Of a stretch of DNA of 64,000 bases, positions 36,636-49,189 are shown piece after piece. The DNA is from Nicotiana tabacum (taxonomy: Eukaryota > Streptophyta > Magnoliopsida > Solanales > Solanaceae). The position numbers and the translations under genes are program-made. Each line of letters starts with the position of its first letter. Position 1 is the stretch's first letter. The notes beneath the pieces are model-generated. The model saw only the letters and a list, made by a program, of their open reading frames with translations, did not search any database and was not told where the DNA came from. Location of the stretch: the NCBI RefSeq assembly GCF_000715075.1, contig NC_134094.1, positions 81,235,120 to 81,299,119 of the forward strand, given 5' to 3'.

Positions 36636-39600
36636 TTCTCTCCCACTTAAACATGCGTTCGTCCTCGAACGTGCTGAGAACTGCTCTGGGGTTGTCCGAA
36701 ATCACTATTTAATACCTCGTGCACTTACCCGTGCTGCCACAACTCAGTTGAGCACACTAGCTCGAGCCAGTCTGAAGATTCTCCCTTTTTACTTAGCCAA
36801 ATAAGCCTTAGAGTCCAATTCCAACATCCGAAATTCTCTGCCAGGCCTGTTCCCATCATACGAACACCGTATCAATCACTACACTATGCACCGATACATG
36901 ATTGCATACCTTTGCTGAATCCACACTATGCACTGCATAACTCACATGACCATAATAACATTCTCTGATAACAATAGCCAAAATTCCACTAATCTGATGC
37001 TCACAATGTACCTCATGACATATATAAGCCTTGTTCCAACTCTTGCAATACCGCCACGACGGAAGAGATGTGTAGAAATTCATAACTAACTGCAGAGTCA
37101 TCAAATCATTGAATCTCCCCTCTTGACTAGAATCATCACCTCATTATGAACCAAATAATGGTATTTGCTCTTTAATAGACTGCATACAATCCGATCGCAC
37201 TGATCCCAGATCCAATAATCTCGTCTCTACCAGTATAAGCTGCTCAAGCAATAAGCCACCCAGACACGATTAAAGGTCTCATGTGATGCCACAATGTGCC
37301 AATAAGTTACAAACTCGACGTGATACATAAGGAAAATGAACTCTGGAAGGGACTACTCAACCCGCGTAACTAATTAGATGCCCGAAAAGGTGTCATGAAC
37401 CTTCCTCAGAAAATGGGATACAAAACACTCAAAATAAAATATAAGGGACTGTACTCAACATCACACTGTTGTGGCATGCAACCCGATCCAAACAACATAC
37501 CCGTGGCGGCGTGCCACCCGATCCACACATAAAATCTATAAGGAAATACTTACCGAGCTAGAATGCTCATTACTAAAATTTCCCGAATATCGGCCACAAG
37601 CACGCTAAGTGCATAATATCATCCATTGGAGGAAAAACAACGCCATACACTAGAAAACTCAAGCACAACTAAGGTGTGATATATGATCTAAATCTCGAGA
37701 GCCATCCCGCTCACATAACACCATTACTACGTAGAACCTCAACACATAGGAAATTTATCAAGCCGTTTCACAACTCACACAGCATAATATAGTATTACAT
37801 GAAATAGCCGATGACAAAATAACATCCAGCATCCGAATACTCCTCTATAAGGAGCGCTATGCTGAAATGAACACATCCGGCCTGACATAGAGCCCACATT
37901 CATATATAAATTCATCCACAGACCTCAAGTCGATTCTGATCATACCATGCTTCGCTAAATAGCCTCTCAAGGACCCACACTGACCTATTCATGACACATA
38001 AGAACAGTCGTCAAATCCGGAACAAACTTCCACAGTCCATAATTAAACGAACCGAGCGCCCTTCAGGCATTAATTCTCATATTAGCATTAGTACCACAAT
38101 CTTCATACTTGGTTTTAAATCTTTAATCAATCCAGTGACTACGTGTCATACTTATACAATCTTCCCGTGGGATACACCCCCACGACCTTCCGCACTAGGT
38201 AACAAATCTGCACTTCTATACTGTCGGCCACTCTAATACTGTAAAGCAAATCAAGAATCCGTAACTCAGTACACAGAGCCTCTTACACAGGACACCGATC
38301 ATAGGTGACACTAAGAACAACACCAGCTTACTCTAAACATCTGAATTCTTCCCTGCTCATCCGAGCCCTCGACATTCTTTTCGACCTCAACTGCAACCTT
38401 GATCCTCAACCTCCAATTCCCATGCCGCTCATTGCACCTAACATACCAGTACACAAGAGTACAAGAATTTCATCATAACTCCCGAACCACCAATTGGTAC
38501 ACATTTCATCATATAGAAACCTTCTACTTAGCTCATTCTAGAAGAACCAATGCAACACACAACTAAATTCTCAAACCGCAGCAAAATACAAATCTCGAGT
38601 AGTGGCCTAAACTATCATAATTCTTCCAGGTTCCATCTACACATAACAGGCCATAATACTCGAATGCCCCTAAATAAAATCAATTACGGCGGTTGTCAAA
38701 CCTTGCAGGTACCGCCACAAATCACATGTACAACTCAACACGCTGAAGGAGAAGATCATTGCCATCATCATGCCAATTCAACCACTACCAACCGAACCTG
38801 ACTTCTCCTAATTTGCTCTGGATCTTCCTTAGAAATAACAACAGCTCCTTTATCAATATAACGAACTCAATCCGCACTCATCCTGAGTGATCCCATTTCA
38901 CAAGACCACATTGTCTCAAAACCCATGAAATATTTCATCCCCTCCTTGTGCGCATAATCGCGTCATCAACTGATACACCCATTCTGAAAATTCTTCTATA
39001 AATCCAAAGTTACATGCTCCCATTTCTCTCATGATACCCCGTAGACCAAAGATAACACGAAACACTCCAAGCTCCTTTATTATAATCCGCTGCAGAAGCT
39101 CGATATTCAACCATACTATGGACTCAAAATCCTTAGGCACCATACCTTAACCTTTGAATCCACTAGGATCGTTATTGAGAGTCACCCACTCCGACTTGAT
39201 CCCGAATATAATCAACTCCAACGTTCTGCTAGCATATGAGCACCCTCTCAAGGAAGCACCTGGCTGAATCATCTTCCTTGTAACTCGCCTCTACACAAAG
39301 CATAAATCCTGAATATTCCCAAAGCCTGAGCATGAATCGATAAGACCAACTATAGCCCACATTCCTCAAATCGCTTGCTCAAATTACCATTGATGTTCTC
39401 TGTACTTAGTCATAATAACCCATCAATATGCCGATAACCAGAAATCTTACAAATAGACGGCCATGCAATCCAACTGTAGGAGGTGGGACTCTCCCACTTA
39501 GCTTGAAGCTACTATTGCATAAACTTGGAACCCACCAAGATTCTTCCTTCATCGACATGATCTAGCACAATCAAACCGCCAAATTCCTCGAAATCCTTCC

Positions 39601-40717
39601 ATTAACCTTTAATGAACACTCCGAACCACTAGCCACATTTACATATTCAAATCTCTTACCGGGTAGCCAGTAGAATTCTTCGCAGAAGCTTCGTCAACAC
39701 CACGTGACCGCTAACCTGCTCATAGGAGATAACCCACATGTGGAAATTACATGCCGACATATTCCAACATCACTGCACTGGGTATAATTACTACGAAGTC
39801 AGTAGATCATCCTGAGTCTGAGCTCATTCACCAGCTGCACCAGTCCGTTCACTCCTCATGGATGTCAACTAAAGGTGCGACAATACATTCTAATCCAAAG
39901 TCATGTGGTATCCTTCTTCATATCAAGCAACTTCTTTCTGTTGTATCCAATCTCCCGCCGTATAATAGCCAATATTTCAAATTAAGTCTGTAGACCCAAT
40001 CACCGTCCACCATCATATCCCAATCACTCCAAACTTTCCCCAAGGCGTGTAGTTATCCTATCACAGAACCCACATGCTACTCTGCCTCACAGGCAAATTG
40101 AATAAAACCATAACACCGGCGAACTTAACGTATTCAACCAGGACAATGTCACCACATCACAGATGAAAATTCCACCGTGCTTGAAAATACCAACTCTCGT
40201 CACTCCATCAACCCAAGTCTGAACATTCTTAGTTCGATTGCCTTTCCTTCGTCGGAAGTAAATTACCTAATCTGAATCATGCACTGAGTAAACCTCCTTT
40301 CAAGTTATTCACTGCTTCGACGCATAGACAAGCATCCTTCCATTACACAAACACGATGCGATAGCAACGTGGAAATCGTCATACAATTGGTGCATAGCCC
40401 CAAAACCATCAAAAATACAGCTATTGAGCTGAGATGATAGAACATCCTTCCACAAGGCGACGACGTTAGCCCCAATCGAATATGCAGGGAGAAACATCCT
40501 GCTCTAAATCATTAGTGCCATTAAAATTCCTCGATTCCAATTTATAATAAGCGCTTCGCGTCACGTAAGATTGAATAGGAAGGAAATGAAGGCATAAGCC
40601 TCAAAGGAATCAAATCACACGATGAGGAATCGAGAAGGGATGTTCTCCTAACAGCCCTGTAGCCTCTCAAAGATAAGTACAGACGTATCCGTACCGATCC
40701 GCATGAATGATTTGTAT
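36636..40717 (-). mobile_element. Internal noncoding region of copy B (LARD-like), 5' end truncated
   Basis: About 4.1 kb between the polypurine tract (36636-36649) and a leader-like segment ending near 40717. The GTTCGTCCTCGAACG stretch after the tract is the usual Gypsy pol-end/3' region, but no gag or pol follows. Two CGGCGTGCCACCCGATCC-type units lie near 37460-37535. The segment 40660-40710 (CCTGTAGCCTCTCAAAGATA) matches the leaders of copies A and C. The primer-binding site and 5' LTR are missing: a truncated plus LTR begins at about 40718. Confidence 0.75.
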
Positions 40718-42632
40718 CCATTAGTTCTTGGTTTAGAAGCTTAAGCTAGAAATATTGACTGAGGTTTGACTTTTGTGTAAACGAGCCAGAATGGTGGTTT
40801 GAGGATTACAATAGGTTTGTATGGTGATTTTGGACTTAGGCGTATGCCCAGAATCGAATTCGGAGGTTCCTAGATTGATTTGTCTTGTTTTGTCAAAGGT
40901 GGTCAATTGGAAGGTTTAGAAATTCTTTAAGTTTGACCATACGTTGAGTTTCTGGCTATCGGGTTCAGATTTTGGTTTTGGGAATTGAACTATGTCCGTT
41001 TTGTTATTTGGAACTTGTCTGCATAATTTGGTGTCATTTTGAGTTGGTTTGATAGGAATTGGATGCTTGGTTGTGATTTTAGTGAATCTTGAGTTTCATT
41101 GTGATTTTCATGTGTTTTGATGTCTGATTCGTAGTTCTAGGTGTTATTTTGGTGGTTTGATTGTGCGAATGAGTTCGTATAATGTTTTTAGACTTGTGTG
41201 TATGTTTGGTGTGGAGCCACGAGGGCTCGCGCGAGTTTCAGACGCGTTTCAGATTGATTTGGTCATTTTCCATAGTTGTTGGTGCTGGGAAGATGTTTCA
41301 GGTCTTGCAAATGTAAGATACTGTTCGCATTCGCGAACCTTGCATTTGCAAGGTGGGGATCTCTTCCGAAGTCAGGTCGCATTTGCGACATTACCTGTGT
41401 TCATCGCACCACATTTGTGATGGATTTTCCGCACTTGTGATGGTTTGCTTTCGCGAACTCTGAGTCGCATTTGTTGCTTTTACAGTTGAACAAAATAGTG
41501 GGAATTCGGGAATTAGCTTCGTTCATCACATTTTTGAGCCATAGACTCGGTGGGAGGCGATTTTGAGGAGAAATTTTCACCCCAAACTACTGGGTAAGTG
41601 ATTTTAATCACATAACATGATTGTTTATGAGATTTAACATCTAAATCATGAGGATTGAAAAGATATTTTTGGAAATGTTGACTATGTTTTGAAAAATGAA
41701 AATTTGAGATGTGAGAGTCGTAGTGGACTCAGATTTGAAATGAAACACATATATGGACTCGTGGGGTTATGGGTAGTTGAGATCTACCTTTGGGCTCGGG
41801 TTTTGATCGGACGGGCCGGGTTTGACTTTTATTGACTTTTGGGAAATTGTGTAAAGATCTTAATCTTATTAACCGTAATTGTTTTCTCTTGCATTGTTAG
41901 ATATTATTAAGTCATTTTTTCTTGGATTTGAGCCGCACAGAGGTGAATTTGAAAGGAAAAACTATTTTTGAGTGTTGAATTGTCCTAATTGAGGTAAACA
42001 TCTTGCCTAACTTTGTGGGGGGAGGGGGGCTACCCCTTAGGATTGGTCTATTTACATTATTTGTTTATATGAAAAGACGTCTACATGAGGTGACGAATGT
42101 GTGCACAGGATTATGTATGGTAATTGACCGGATTAGACTCTTAGGCTATTAAGATGTCTTGCATTGAAGTTGTTGTTATATGAAGTAAATTTCATTTCAT
42201 AGTTGATTTACTTTTCGTACTCTTGTGTTATTGTTGTAAATCTTGTTGACATTGTTGTTGAGCTATGGGCTATGTATCGTTGTGACATTGATATTGTTGC
42301 TGAGAAATGTTGTGACATATGGGCACGTGGTGTGCAGTTAATTGCTGTGTTGTGATTGAGATGCGCATGCGGTGGCATAAGAGTGGTGTGCATATTGATG
42401 TGAATGCTGCGAGATAAGGGGGGTTTATGCGCGTTGTGCTAGTACGGGGAAATATTGTGATGCACACGCGGCGAGATAAGGGGCGAAAACGCATGAAGCT
42501 ATTTTGGGAAAATGTTTTAAAATAAATGTAAAGCTCACACGGCATTATAAGGGCGAATTATGACTTGTGATTTGTGATTATAAGGTGTGGTACCTCAGGG
42601 TGATTCTTGTTGTTATTCTTGTGATTTGTATG
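40718..42632 (+). mobile_element. Truncated plus LTR (LTR a), first part
   Basis: Begins without a TG end, at a position equivalent to about 140 bp into the LTR at 42633 (both have TTTAGAAGCTT). It contains a CpG-type box in a TTGCGAA dialect (41325-41480), GTAAGT at 41594, GGTGACGAA at 42089 and GCGAGATAAGGGG units at 42400-42490. It is interrupted by a solo LTR at 42633 and resumes at 45448. Confidence 0.75.
41325..41480 (+). promoter_or_regulatory. CpG palindrome box in LTR a (TCGCATTTGCGA dialect)
   Basis: TTCGCATTCGCGAACC, GTCGCATTTGCGAC and TTTCGCGAACTC words, about 110 bp upstream of GTAAGT at 41594. Confidence 0.5.
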
Positions 42633-43334
42633 TGTAACGACCCGATCGGTCATTTTGAGCTTTAGCGATTTGTTTGGTGGTTTGAGGTCTTGAGTAGTTT
42701 CATATTATATATTATGACTTGTGCATGTGGTCGGTTTCGTATTTCGAGTGTTGCGGGTTGATTTTGAAGAATGATTCTCATTTTAGAAGCTTTATGTTGG
42801 AAGAGTTGACCAAGTTTGACTTTTGCATATTTTATCTCGGAATGGAGTTTTAATGGTTCTGTTAGGTCTCGATGGTGATTTCAGACTTAGATGTATGCCC
42901 GGAATTGGATTCTGAGGTCCCTAAGTTGATTTGATTTTGTTTGCCGAAAGTTAGCAAAGGTTTAAAATTTTCTTAAGTTTAACCATGATTTGACTTATTG
43001 GCTATTGGGTTCGGATTTTAGTTTCGATACTTGGAATAGGTCTGTTTTGTCATTGGTGACATGTCTGCAATGTTTGGCGTGATTCCGAGTTGATTTGATA
43101 GGAATCAGACGCATGGTTGTGTTTTTAGAAGTTCTTGAGTTTCATGGTAAATTTCATGAATTTTGAGGTCCGATTCATGGTTTCAGATGTTATTTTGGGT
43201 GATTTATTACACGAGCGGGTTCGTATGATATTTTTAGACTTGTGTGGAACATTGGTGTGGAGCTCCGGGGGCTAGAGTGAGATTCACACGCGTTTCGGAG
43301 AGTTTGAGAGAGTAAAGATATTTTGCTGGTGTTT

Positions 43335-43560
43335 AGTTCTCGCATTTGTGAGTTGATGGTCGCATTTACGACAACGACATTTGCGAGATATTTCTCGTAT
43401 TTGCGAAAAGGGCTGGGGAAATAAGTAGTTCACATTTGCGAACATTTTGTTTGCTTTTGCGATTGGGGGGGGGGGCTGGGATTACTTGATCTCATTTGCG
43501 ATGTAATGTCCACATTTGCGAGGGTTTGTAATTGCAGAACCCAGATCGCATTTTGCGACT
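43335..43560 (+). promoter_or_regulatory. CpG-type box in LTR b (ATTTGCGA dialect)
   Basis: TCTCGCATTTGTGAG, CTCGTATTTGCGAAA and CACATTTGCGAAC words, about 700-930 bp from the LTR start; an 11-base G-run lies near 43467. Confidence 0.5.
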
Positions 43561-44169
43561 TCTGCACTTCAACAAAAGGGTTGGAAAACGGGACTTAACT
43601 TCATTTTATCATATTTTGGAACCCTATAGGCGATTTTGAGGAGGGATGTTCACCTACAACTATTGGGTAAGTGATTTTAAATTAATTTTAATTATATTAC
43701 ATGATTATTTATGAAATTTAACATCTAAATCATGAGATTTGAAGGGAATTTTTGTCTATATCATATTATATCTTTTATTGTTGAGTTTACTCTTATATGC
43801 TTTAACTGAAGTTGTTATTACATGTTCTATCTTTCATTGTTGAGTTTATCCTTATGCATATATTTGTAGTTTTAGTTGTTGAGAGATACTAATATGTCTT
43901 AATCGAAGTAGTGGTTTTGTAGAATATCTTTCATTATTGAGTTATTTCTATTTCATTGTGTTGTTGTTGAGACTCTTGTATACATTGTTGTTAAGCCGTG
44001 GGCTATACATTATTGTGATATTGGTATTATTATTTTGGAAATATTGTGGCATATGGGCATGTGTGGTGTGAGTTGATATGTTGTGTTGATTGTGACCTTG
44101 GCACATGTGGAATTGTTGAGAGAATTGTCGGGGTGTTTGCATGAGGTTTGGCCATGCTATTGTTAGTAT

Positions 44170-44335
44170 TGATATTTGCACATGCGGCGAGACATGGTAG
44201 GCTAAATATATATATATCGGGTTTGCACATGTGGCGAGACAAGGTGGGATTAATATTGATACATGTGTGGCGAGACAAGGTGGGCACTTACTTTAATGTT
44301 GCGCACATGGCGAGACAAGGGGGGCTATGTCAGAG
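44170..44335 (+). repeat. GCGAGACAAGGTGGG array, ~4 units
   Basis: CACATGCGGCGAGACATGG, CATGTGGCGAGACAAGGTGG and two similar units spaced about 50 bp, in the U3-equivalent position of LTR b. Confidence 0.8.
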
Positions 44336-45447
44336 ATGATATTCATTGGCCTGGGGGCATATTATTTATGATAATCGTGTGGTGGTCTGACTTTATTGTG
44401 TGTGTCATGCATATTACGTGATTTATTGTGTTGTTTTCTAATGTTCTATTCGGTGTCTCTGATATGACTTGTTGATTTGATCTGTGATCGTACACTTGCA
44501 CAGGCATACACTGTAACATGTCATCTGTACTAGTCCAGGAGTATGAATCTTGATGTTCAATAATCATGTGCATGTATTTTTGTATAACTGCCTTCTGTGT
44601 GTGGATTGGATTGGTAGCACGTGAGTTATCCGTGCGGATATGAGATATTGATGTTATTGGCCCGTGAGTTGTCCGTGCGGTTGTGATCGTTAATGTGGGC
44701 ACAAGATGCCATGTGTATATGATTCATGATTTAAGACTCGTGATAGTGGAGGTATGGTACCTCGGGGTGATTCTTGTTGTAATTCATGTGGTGGAATGGT
44801 TTGATGATCAGAACTGTCATTGTTTTCCCTTAATTGCTTTCACAAGTTTTGATTATTTTGCTATTTATCATGCGAATACCCTTCATTGCCATTTTATTTA
44901 CTTTGTTTTTCCGTTGTTATCTTTATATTTATATTCTGCACAGGTTTTTGACTAGTAGGTGTCTTGACTTGAACCTCGTCACTACTTCACCGAGGTTTAT
45001 CTTGATACTTACTGCATACTGCTGTGGTATACTCATGCTACGCTTCTGCATATTTATGTGAAGATCCAGGTACCTCGTAGCATGTAGGACGTTAGTTAGC
45101 TACTTGTGATTTGCTGCAGAGACTTTAAGGAATACCTGTTAGTGTGTTTGTAGGCCTCAGAGTCACCTTTTGTTGCCCTTCAGTACTACTGTTTATTTTT
45201 GTTCCGGAATAGTATTGTATTTAGAGATTTTAGTATATTCATTAGAGCTTATGACTCCGTACTATCGGTTTTGGAAAAAATGTATAACCAATGATCGTTT
45301 TTAGCTATGTATGTCATTTACTGATTTATGTTTGATGATTAAATGGTTTAAATCTGTTAATAACTCAGCATGTGTTAGGCTTACCTAGTCCTAGGGACTT
45401 GGTGCCATGACGAAACTTAAGGCGGGATTTTGGATCGTGATAGTACG

Positions 45448-45784
45448 GCTTGATAAGTTGAACTTTTCATTATTTTCCTTAGCTCTACTTTGTGAATTAC
45501 TTGTTTTAGTTATTTTTGCCGTGTTATTACATGCTTACTTTTGTTTCCATTTATTTATTTTGCTTTCTCTTATTAGCTATATATTGATACTTTTCACAGG
45601 TTTTATGTCTAGCGAGTGTCTTGACTTGAACTTCGTCACTACTCCACCGAGATTAGTCTTGATACTTACTCGGCACCGATTGTGGTGTATTCATACTACG
45701 CTTTTGCATATTTTTGTGAAAATCTAGGTACCTCTGACCGTGCCGGAAGCTAGTGAGTTGATTCAGACATTGTAGAGACTTCAT
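45448..45784 (+). mobile_element. Truncated plus LTR (LTR a), second part
   Basis: Contains the conserved block TCGTCACTACTCCACCGAG and the decayed hairpin region near 45700-45722. It ends near 45784 without a GTGACA end, where Tat-element sequence begins. Confidence 0.65.
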
Positions 45785-46162
45785 GGTATACATGCATGAC
45801 GCTCGCAGACCTCGACAAGTGGAGAGTTTATTTTTGGAGAAAATATTTTGCTGCCTCTTCCCGATATCATTATGACGCACATCAAAAAGGAAGAAACCTA
45901 TGTCTCTTCCATTTAATGCCCGAGACACATGCCATGTTGTGATTGGCTCTGCGGTTTGCAACAGATTTTTAGGGCTCATATAGATTTGTCTATTTAATGT
46001 GACGGTTCCATGATGACATTTTTTCCTTATAAATACTGTATCATCAGCCTTCTAAAACTTCTTATAATCTCTTTCTTCTTTACCTTCTTCCCTAAATCTT
46101 CTAATCCTTCCTCATCTTCTTATCCTCATCGTACTATAATAATAGATGACTTTCCTTCCACA
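45785..46162 (+). promoter_or_regulatory. Upstream region of Tat extra ORF, with TATA box
   Basis: TATAAATA at 46028-46035 lies 128 bp before the ATG at 46163. The intervening leader is pyrimidine-rich (TTCTTTACCTTCTTCCC). This suggests the plus-strand extra ORF had its own promoter, antisense to the gag-pol of the same element. Confidence 0.55.
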
Positions 46163-46939
46163 ATGGCTCTGGTTAGGAGTAGAAGTAGAGGTGGTAGGTT
46201 TCGTAGCCTAGATTCAGTATCGAGTCAAAATACCTCTTCTTCTAAGAAGAGTTCTTAGAAGTCTGCCTCTTCTTCCAAAGCCAAATACTCTGCTACTCCT
46301 AATTCTTCTTCCAAAACAATGGATTCCAATGAACCACTTCCTGAACACCTAGTTTTTGAAATTGTTCCCTAGGAGTTCTCCTTTGTTTCTGATTGTGAGG
46401 AGTAAAACAAAGAAGTTACTTATATAATGGGTCGCAATCATATCGACTGTTACCCCTCCCTTATTAAATTAGATCTTCTTTCTCTTGTGCGTAAATAATA
46501 CTATTGGAAACTTGATTTTCCAATCGTAACTTCTGGTGTAGACAATAACCACTTATCATGAAGGTTATTCATTCATTTATTTCTACCCTTTTACTCTTTG
46601 ATTCCAGCGCCCAATAGATCTAGTGATTTTAGAGTTTTGTTTGCTATTTTGACGTATGTCTTTGGCAAATAGGCCTGATAGTATGGAGGGCAGTGGCATG
46701 CCTTCACTACTTATCGGGTTTGGTTTGCGCCCTTCTTACTTTCCAACATCTTCTTCACTTGTATTCCCCTAAAATCTTCTGTGCTGGTATCTTCACACTC
46801 AAGGCTAGAAGCAAACGAGTCCTAGTCAGCCCTACTGATGATCGTGACAGGGGTTGGTACAGCCGATTCGTGGCTGTTCCAACTCGCGACTTGGTAGGAG
46901 AAGAGAACGCGCCTTTTTACGAAAAGTGGAATTTTGTCT

Positions 46940-47016
46940 GTAAGTCTTCTTTACTTGCGTTATCTATTTTCTTCTTCCCTTCTCTAATACTAATCTTGTC
47001 GAATTTGTTATTATAG
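46940..47016 (+). other. Candidate intron 1 in extra ORF
   Basis: GTAAGTCTTC start, pyrimidine-rich body and TTATAG end, 77 bp. Removing it joins KWNFVC to a MEVFGELLAF frame. Confidence 0.6.
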
Positions 47017-47859
47017 CAATCATGGAAGTTTTTGGCGAGCTTCTAGCTTTCCGTGGATGGGATGAATTAATGCTTTCTGCTACCCCTATGAAGCAGAGAC
47101 CTTGGAAATTTATTTCCCTGAAGTTCGAGTGGAATGTTAAAACCCATAGTATGCTGCATTATTTTACTGCGTGTATTTTTAATGTTATTTTTTCTTTTGA
47201 CATTCCTTGTTTTTGGATTTAAGGATTCGGAATCACCGATGTTTGTCCCTCTCCCGCTCCTATAGTTAGACTTGATCAATATTGCTCAGGAGCGAATCTT
47301 GAATTTGTCCTCTTTGAAGAAGAAAAATAAAGAACCTCTTGCGTCCGACGAAGAATAAGAAGAAGGATTTTTTAATGAAGAAACCTCGATCCAGGAGGCA
47401 AGTTATTTTGGAAGATGAACCAAGTTCCCCTCAAAGGCAGCCTTCAGGATCCGTACCTTTTCATTTTGTTGATGAGCCTGAAGATACCCTATTGGTGATT
47501 TTAGAGGAAGAAACTGCTGAACCAACTTTGAATCTCCCTTTAATTCCTATTGAGAAGCTTTTCGCTTAAGGATTTTAGGGTGACGGGGATTTTGGTTTTT
47601 TCTCTAAAGAACCACCTCTCATCACCTTTCCTATGATCCCCATTACCCCTACTGATGTCCCTCGAGATAAAGTTAGCCCTTTAAATAAGGGTAAAATGAA
47701 ACAAATTACCATTGAAGTCCCCGAGGGTATCAGTCTACTGAAGAAGCCTAACCAAGCTGCGGTCTGGTTGAAGTCTTTGATCGGCCCTCTTGAAGGGAAA
47801 AACTTGATTCTCATTCCTCTATCACCCTTATGAATGATATGTATCATTCTGCTCTCAAG

Positions 47860-47940
47860 GTATATTTCTCTACCATTAATCCTTTTGTTTTTTTCCTCCT
47901 TAGGTACATGACTTCTTTGTTTTTCCTTCCTTCTTTGTAG
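47860..47940 (+). other. Candidate intron 2 in extra ORF
   Basis: GTATATTTCTC start and TTCTTTGTAG end, 81 bp, between two coding-like stretches before the coiled coil. Confidence 0.5.
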
Positions 47941-48755
47941 ATCAACTTAACAGGCATAAATCTAATGAGAAGATTAGCTTGGACTGAACAATAGGTTATG
48001 GAGTCAGGCACGAAGGCTGATAAATTGAAGGAACAATTTGAGAGCCTTAAATTGGAGAAAGAAGTCCTGACTGGTGATAAAGAAGTTGTGGAGGAATAAC
48101 TTAAGCTAGCCACTGCTGAGTTAACAATGATGAAAGCTTCAGCAGATCAGGCTAAAAAGGAAAAATCTAGGATGGAGGCCACCTTTGCGGAGAAGCATTC
48201 AAAGGCAACTGAAGAGATTTGAAGCTTGAAAGAACTTCTTAATCAGAAAGAAGTGTATATGGGTGAACTAGTTCGTGATTTTACCAAATCTTAAGAAGAA
48301 CTTTGTTCTTCCTCCAGCACGATTAAGCTCAGTGAGTCTACACTAGAATCTTTGAAGGTTACGTATGATGCCGCTGAGGCTGAGAAAGAAAATCTAAGGG
48401 TTGAAGTTGAACAACTACAAATGGATTACGATGCTTTAGAGGATAACCTAACTTTGGATGTTAGCCGGGCCTATCTCCGCACTCACCTTGAAACTTTGAC
48501 CAAGGATAGACAAGAAGGCTTTGATCTTGAAGCTGAACTTGCCTAAGGTAAGGAAGCTATTGAAACTACTCATCAAAGTCAAAATTTTTCCGCACTTGAG
48601 GATGCAAGTTTTAAGGGTAATTTTAACAAGGAAGATGCGGAGGCTGATCCTCAGCCTTAAACTTCAAGTCCCCAAGCTGATCCTTCTTCTGTTCCTCCCC
48701 AAGATGCTCGTCCCCCAGCTGATCCGTCTTCTGCTCCTCCCCAAGATGCTCCTTA

Positions 48756-49189
48756 GTTACTTTTTATTTATGTTTTTAACGATTTACTTGTCTTTTGAAG
48801 GCTTTGGACAATATCAATCTCTTGCATGATTTATACATATTTTTTTGCTCTTTAATATTTCGAGCATTTTATTACATTGTCTTATTAGAGTAAATGCTTG
48901 AATATGTCGTGACTAAATATATACGGTTTTAACTATAAAAGAGGGCCCTTTTACGCAGTTGATACTAATATGAAGTAATACATTATTTTTACAACTACTT
49001 TGGTTTACAAGTAAATTTTGGGCATATTCATCCCATGACTATTTTGTAATCTCAATTTAATAGCTCTTGAGTGTTTTTGTTGAATCTTCAATTCTTTACT
49101 TCCCATTCAATCTTCGAGCTAGAAAATATTTCTTCAATTTTCTACAAAACATGTTCAATGCTTCTTCTATATAGTCCCCCCAGTGTTTG
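48756..49189. other. Spacer between convergent Tat extra ORF and pol
   Basis: AT-rich, no coding signal on either strand; the probable overlap of 3' ends of the plus-strand extra ORF and minus-strand pol transcripts. Confidence 0.5.

Larger units (their letters stand above)
42633..45442 (+). mobile_element. Solo LTR inside LTR a (LTR b, 2.81 kb)
   Basis: Begins TGTAACGACCCGATCGG and ends GGATCGTGATA. Flanks are GTATG (42628-42632) and GTACG (45443-45447), a target duplication with one change. The interrupted LTR resumes right after it with the same R-region block (TGTCTTGACTTGAAC). It contains a CpG-type box (43335-43560) with a G-run, GTAAGT at 43667, GCGAGACAAGGTGGG units and a weakened hairpin at 45045-45064. 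Confidence 0.85.
46163..48755 (+). pseudogene. Decayed intron-containing extra ORF of Tat-lineage element (putative gypsy-type transposon protein)
   Basis: Begins MALVRSRSRGGRFRS and continues, with stops and frameshifts, through DRDRGWYSRFVAVPTRDLVG, FRGWDELML, PRSRRQVILEDEPSSPQ and a long charged coiled-coil stretch (KLKEQFESLKLEKEVL; EKENLRVEVEQL) to tandem Pro-rich repeats (PQADPSSVPPQDA, PPADPSSAPPQDA). This resembles the plant family I know as putative gypsy type transposon (Transposase_28-like), found as the additional ORF of Tat-lineage Gypsy elements. Intron-like segments fit GT-AG at 46940-47016 and 47860-47940. In-frame stops include 46256-46258, and others fall in the coiled coil. 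It lies downstream of, and antisense to, the pol at 49190-51582. Its function is unknown. The family name is from memory. Confidence 0.7.

Noticed and set aside
36636..40717. Possible host gene or noncoding RNA gene in the long LTR-free interval
   Set aside because: Collinear with 1-3574, which is bounded by LTR and primer-binding site, so it is element interior.
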